Positions 15,282 to 18,200 of a stretch of DNA of 18,200 bases are shown here, in pieces. Position numbers and translations under genes: made by a program. A model generated the notes under the pieces. That model ran no database searches and was not told the origin of the DNA. It was given only the letters and a program-made list of their open reading frames with translations. The stretch's first letter is position 1. The number at the start of each line of letters is the position of its first letter. Source of the DNA: Pseudomonadota bacterium. Lineage in GTDB: Bacteria; Pseudomonadota; Alphaproteobacteria; Caulobacterales; Caulobacteraceae. The DNA is taken from contig JAEYUE010000279.1 in the NCBI GenBank assembly GCA_023433655.1, positions 1 to 18,200 of the forward strand, in the 5' to 3' direction.

Positions 15282-17642
15282 ATGTCCAACGCGCACGCCT
15301 GCTGTTCCGGCCACGCCCCCTCCCCAAGCGGCGAAAGCTTCATCGATCCGGTCTGTGGCATGACCGTCGATCCGACCACGACGGCTCATCACGCCTCACA
15401 CGACGGCCGCGACTTCCACTTCTGTTCGGCGGGCTGCCGGACGAAATTCGTCAGCGACCCGGACCGCTACCTGAACCCGACGGCGCAGGTCCCCGCGCCG
15501 GTCGCGCCGGGCACGATCTACACCTGCCCGATGCACCCCGAGGTGCGTCAGATCGGGCCCGGGGCCTGTCCGAAGTGCGGCATGGCCCTGGAGCCCGAAG
15601 ACGTCTCCGCCGACACCGGGCCGAACCCTGAGATCGCGGACTTCACACGCCGCCTGTGGATCGCGGCCCTGCTGACCCTGCCCGTGTTCGCCCTCGAGAT
15701 GGGCCCGCATCTTCTGGGCCTGGACCTGCCCATTCCGCACGGATGGAACGGCTGGCTCCAGCTGGCCTTCGCCACGCCGGTGGTGCTGTGGGCCGGCTGG
15801 CCCTTCATGGAACGCGGCTGGGCCTCGGTGCGGACGTGGAATCTTAACATGTTCACCCTGATCGCGCTGGGCACGCTGGTCGCCTGGGCCTTCAGCACCG
15901 TGGCCGTCATCGCGCCCGGCCTGATCCCGGCCGACTTCCGGGGCGAGCACGGCGAGCCGCCGCTGTATTTCGAGGCGGCGGCGGTGATCGTCACCCTCGT
16001 GCTGGTGGGCCAGGTTCTGGAATTGCGGGCTCGCGAGCGCACCTCGGGAGCCATCCGGGCCCTGCTGGACCTCGCCCCGAAGCACGCCCTGCGGGTGCGC
16101 GACGACGGAACCGACGAAGAAATCCCCGTAGAGCACATCGCCGTCGGCGACCGTCTGCGTGTGCGGCCGGGCGAGAAGATTCCGGTGGACGGCGTGCTGG
16201 TCGAGGGTCGGGCCGCCGTGGACGAATCCCTGGTCACCGGCGAGTCCCTGCCCGTGACCAAGACCGTCGGCGACGCCGTCGTGGCCGGCAGCCTGAACAC
16301 GACCGGCGCCTTCATCATGGAAACCGAAAGGGCGAGCGCCGACACGCTGTTGGCGCAGATCGTCCAGTTGGTCGCCAAGGCGCAACGCAGCCGCGCGCCC
16401 ATCCAGCGCCTCGCCGACCGGGTCGCCGCCTGGTTCGTCCCGGCGGTGGTGCTGGTCGCCGTCGCGGCCTTCGCGGTCTGGAGCCTGTTCGGCCCCGAGC
16501 CGCGTCTGGCCTACGGCCTGGTGGCGGCGGTCAGCGTGCTGATCATCGCCTGTCCCTGTGCGCTCGGTCTGGCGACGCCGATCTCGATCATGGTGGGCGT
16601 CGGACGCGGGGCCCAGGCGGGGGTTCTGATCCGGGACGCCGAGGCGCTGGAGCGGTTCGGCAAGGTCGACACCATAGTGGTCGACAAGACCGGCACCCTG
16701 ACCGAGGGGCGCCCCGCCCTGACCGCCACGCAGCCCTTCAACGGCTTCGGCGAAGACGAACTGCTTCGCCTGGCCGCTGGGCTGGAGCGGTCCAGCGAAC
16801 ATCCGCTCGGGCGGGCTCTGGTGCGGGCGGCCGAGGAACGCGGCCTGCCGCTGGGCTCTGCTGAACAGTTCGACAGCCCGGTCGGGCGCGGCGTCGAGGG
16901 CCGGGTCGAGGACCGGTCGGTGCGGATCGGCTCCGCCGCCTATCTCGGCGACAGCGGGGTCGACGCCGCGCCACTCGCGGGCGCCGCTGACGCCCTGCGC
17001 CGCGAGGGCGCGACCGTCGTCTTCATGTCGGTGGACGGCGCGCTCGCCGGCGCCTTCGCCATCGCCGACCCGATCAAGCCCACCACGCGCACCGCGATCG
17101 ACGCCCTGCACGTCGAGGGCGTACGCCTGGTCATGCTGACCGGCGACAACGAGGTCACCGCCCGCGCCGTGGCCGCGAAGCTCGGCATCGACGCGGTCGA
17201 GGCCGAAGTCTCGCCGGCCGACAAGGCCGCGGTCGTGGAGCGGCTGCGCGCCGAAGGCCGGGTCGTGGCCATGGCCGGCGACGGCGTCAACGACGCCCCG
17301 GCCCTGGCGGCCGCCGACGTCGGCGTGGCCATGGGCGCGGGCGCCGACGTCGCCATCGAAAGCGCCGGCGTCACCCTGCTGTCCGGCGACCTGACCGGAC
17401 TCCTGCGGGCGCGCAGGCTGTCGAAGGCGACGGTGCGCAACATCCGCCAGAACCTTGTTTTCGCCTTTGGCTACAATGCGCTGGGCGTGCCGCTGGCGGC
17501 GGGGGTGCTGTATCCGGTGTTCGGCCTGCTGCTGTCGCCGATGATCGCGGCGCTGGCCATGTCGCTGTCGTCGGTCAGCGTCGTCGCCAATGCGCTGAGA
17601 CTGCAGCGCGTCCGCCTTCAAACCGCCGCGTCGGGGAGCTAG
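15282..17642 (+). CDS. copA: Cu+-exporting P1B-type ATPase with YHS and metal-binding N-terminus
   Basis: 786 residues. N-terminus: a Cys pair (C7, C8), a YHS domain (about 20-64, C25, C48, C52) and a heavy-metal-binding domain YTCPMHPEV...CPKCGM (80-101); the usual HMA domain is absent. Core: TGES (319-322), the transmembrane CPC (424-426), phosphorylated D468 in DKTGT, HP at 507-508 and GDGVND (666-671). Y731-N732 and M760-S-L-S-S764 are the helix 7 and 8 signatures of Cu+-specific P1B-1 pumps. It exports Cu(I) from the cytoplasm using ATP. GGAG seven bases upstream supports the ATG. Control by the divergent CsoR-type repressor is indicated by operator site 2 within its promoter. The YHS plus metal-binding N-terminus in place of HMA is a known subgroup. 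Confidence 0.95.
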   Translation: MSNAHACCSGHAPSPSGESFIDPVCGMTVDPTTTAHHASHDGRDFHFCSAGCRTKFVSDPDRYLNPTAQVPAPVAPGTIYTCPMHPEVRQIGPGACPKCGMALEPEDVSADTGPNPEIADFTRRLWIAALLTLPVFALEMGPHLLGLDLPIPHGWNGWLQLAFATPVVLWAGWPFMERGWASVRTWNLNMFTLIALGTLVAWAFSTVAVIAPGLIPADFRGEHGEPPLYFEAAAVIVTLVLVGQVLELRARERTSGAIRALLDLAPKHALRVRDDGTDEEIPVEHIAVGDRLRVRPGEKIPVDGVLVEGRAAVDESLVTGESLPVTKTVGDAVVAGSLNTTGAFIMETERASADTLLAQIVQLVAKAQRSRAPIQRLADRVAAWFVPAVVLVAVAAFAVWSLFGPEPRLAYGLVAAVSVLIIACPCALGLATPISIMVGVGRGAQAGVLIRDAEALERFGKVDTIVVDKTGTLTEGRPALTATQPFNGFGEDELLRLAAGLERSSEHPLGRALVRAAEERGLPLGSAEQFDSPVGRGVEGRVEDRSVRIGSAAYLGDSGVDAAPLAGAADALRREGATVVFMSVDGALAGAFAIADPIKPTTRTAIDALHVEGVRLVMLTGDNEVTARAVAAKLGIDAVEAEVSPADKAAVVERLRAEGRVVAMAGDGVNDAPALAAADVGVAMGAGADVAIESAGVTLLSGDLTGLLRARRLSKATVRNIRQNLVFAFGYNALGVPLAAGVLYPVFGLLLSPMIAALAMSLSSVSVVANALRLQRVRLQTAASGS

Positions 17643-17646
17643 TCAT

Positions 17647-17675
17647 TTGCCCTTCGGCGCGGCGGTCGCTACACC
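17647..17675 (+). promoter_or_regulatory. Candidate housekeeping promoter of ettA
   Basis: TTGCCCT (17647-17653), 14 bases, GCTACACC (17668-17675). Compared with the Caulobacter consensus TTGaCgS-N(10-14)-GCTANAWC the -10 matches seven of eight positions; the -35 is weaker. It begins five bases after the copA stop, so ettA is probably transcribed independently. Confidence 0.4.
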
Positions 17676-17721
17676 CCGCGCCAACCTCCCCACACTCCCG
17701 AACGACAGGGCGCGACGCAGC

Positions 17722-18200
17722 ATGGCGCAGCAGTACATCTTCCAGATGCAGGGTCTGACCAAGACCTTCCCCGGCGGCAAGAAGATCTTCGAGAACATCT
17801 GGCTGAGCTTCTACAACGACGCCAAGATCGGCGTCGTCGGCGTCAACGGCTCGGGCAAGTCGACCCTGCTGAAGATCATGGCCGGACTGGACACCGAGTT
17901 CCAGGGTGAGGCCCGGGCGGCGGACGGCGTCAAGCGCGGCTATCTGGAGCAGGAGCCCCAGCTCGATCCGAACCTGAACGTGCGCGAGAACGTCGAGGCC
18001 TGGTGCGAGGAAAAGCAGTGGGTCGTCCGCTTCAACGCCATCGCCGCCGAAATGGCCGAGAACTACTCCGACGAGCTGATGGAGGAGATGACCGCCCTCC
18101 AGGAGAAGATCGACGCCGGCGACGTCTGGGACATCGACAGCCGCATCGAAATGGCCATGGACGCCCTGCGCTGCCCGCCGGACGACTGGTCGGTGACCAA
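17722..18200 (+). CDS. ettA: EttA, ABC-F energy-dependent translational throttle, N-terminal part
   Basis: 159 complete codons before the window ends; the full protein is about 555 residues. The start MAQQYIFQMQGLTKTFPGGK is the EttA N-terminus; the first Walker A motif is GVNGSGKST (40-48 region, K46), followed by GYLEQEPQLDPNLNVRENVE, the Q-loop region of ABC-F proteins, and the helical arm-bearing segment. EttA binds the ribosomal E site and gates the first elongation steps according to the ATP/ADP ratio. No membrane domain is expected. AGGG lies 11 bases before the ATG. Only family-level certainty is possible for the missing second ATPase domain. Confidence 0.95.
   Translation, partial: MAQQYIFQMQGLTKTFPGGKKIFENIWLSFYNDAKIGVVGVNGSGKSTLLKIMAGLDTEFQGEARAADGVKRGYLEQEPQLDPNLNVRENVEAWCEEKQWVVRFNAIAAEMAENYSDELMEEMTALQEKIDAGDVWDIDSRIEMAMDALRCPPDDWSVT

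Noticed and set aside
15396..17621. 741-codon open frame antisense to copA
   Set aside because: Its composition is a low-complexity mix of Gly, Arg, Asp, Gln and His with no domain, while the plus strand encodes all P-type ATPase motifs. Long antisense frames are expected at this GC content.

Overview
The window reads as chromosomal DNA of a high-GC alphaproteobacterium, most likely Caulobacteraceae (Brevundimonas or Caulobacter-like). The support is the MreB and EttA N-termini, an ECF11-type sigma factor with a ChrR-type anti-sigma factor, strong GC bias at third codon positions, and one promoter candidate close to the Caulobacter housekeeping consensus. Genus is inference. I see no tRNA, rRNA, CRISPR array, insertion sequence or prophage gene. 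No gene-free stretch exceeds about 240 bases.

Left part (1-5816): the 5' end of mreB (minus strand, cut by the window edge), a TVP38/TMEM64-type membrane protein, and a stress regulon. The regulon has three transcription units: minus-strand rpoE-like ECF sigma factor / chrR-like anti-sigma factor / DUF1295 membrane protein (stop and start codons overlap at both junctions); plus-strand FAD-dependent amine-oxidase-like protein / DUF1365 protein (also overlapping); and plus-strand DUF2177 membrane protein. Each unit is preceded by a TGATCC-like box, exactly 18 bases, then a TA-starting -10 box, which is the known ECF11 (Rhodobacter sigma-E) promoter architecture. In related bacteria this system answers singlet oxygen, organic hydroperoxides and cadmium and is tied to membrane-lipid modification. 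Here the ChrR homologue keeps its cupin metal site but has lost three of the four zinc ligands of its anti-sigma domain.

Middle part (5899-8997): an apparent operon of three exported proteins: a DUF305 His/Met-rich protein with a TTG start, a 622-residue LVIVD-type beta-propeller protein with eight cysteines visible after the signal peptide, and an NTF2/SnoaL-like protein. Then come an aspartate aminotransferase (9074-10279) and an exported protein I do not recognise (10381-11577).

Right part (11574-18200): polyprenyl diphosphate synthase (ispB type, minus) divergent from a TrmN6/YfiC-like methyltransferase (plus); a small single-span membrane protein (minus); a TIGR02466-type putative 2OG-Fe(II) oxygenase (plus); a four-span membrane protein (plus); then a copper module with csoR-type repressor (minus) divergent from a Cu+ P1B-type ATPase (plus). 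Two CsoR-type operators lie between them, each filling the 17-base spacer of one of two back-to-back promoters whose -35 boxes overlap. The window ends inside ettA, the ABC-F translation factor.

Most interesting points: the three-promoter ECF regulon and its altered ChrR; the interleaved copper control region; and an unlisted 52-codon reading frame with a perfect Shine-Dalgarno sequence that overlaps the start of mreB in another frame.
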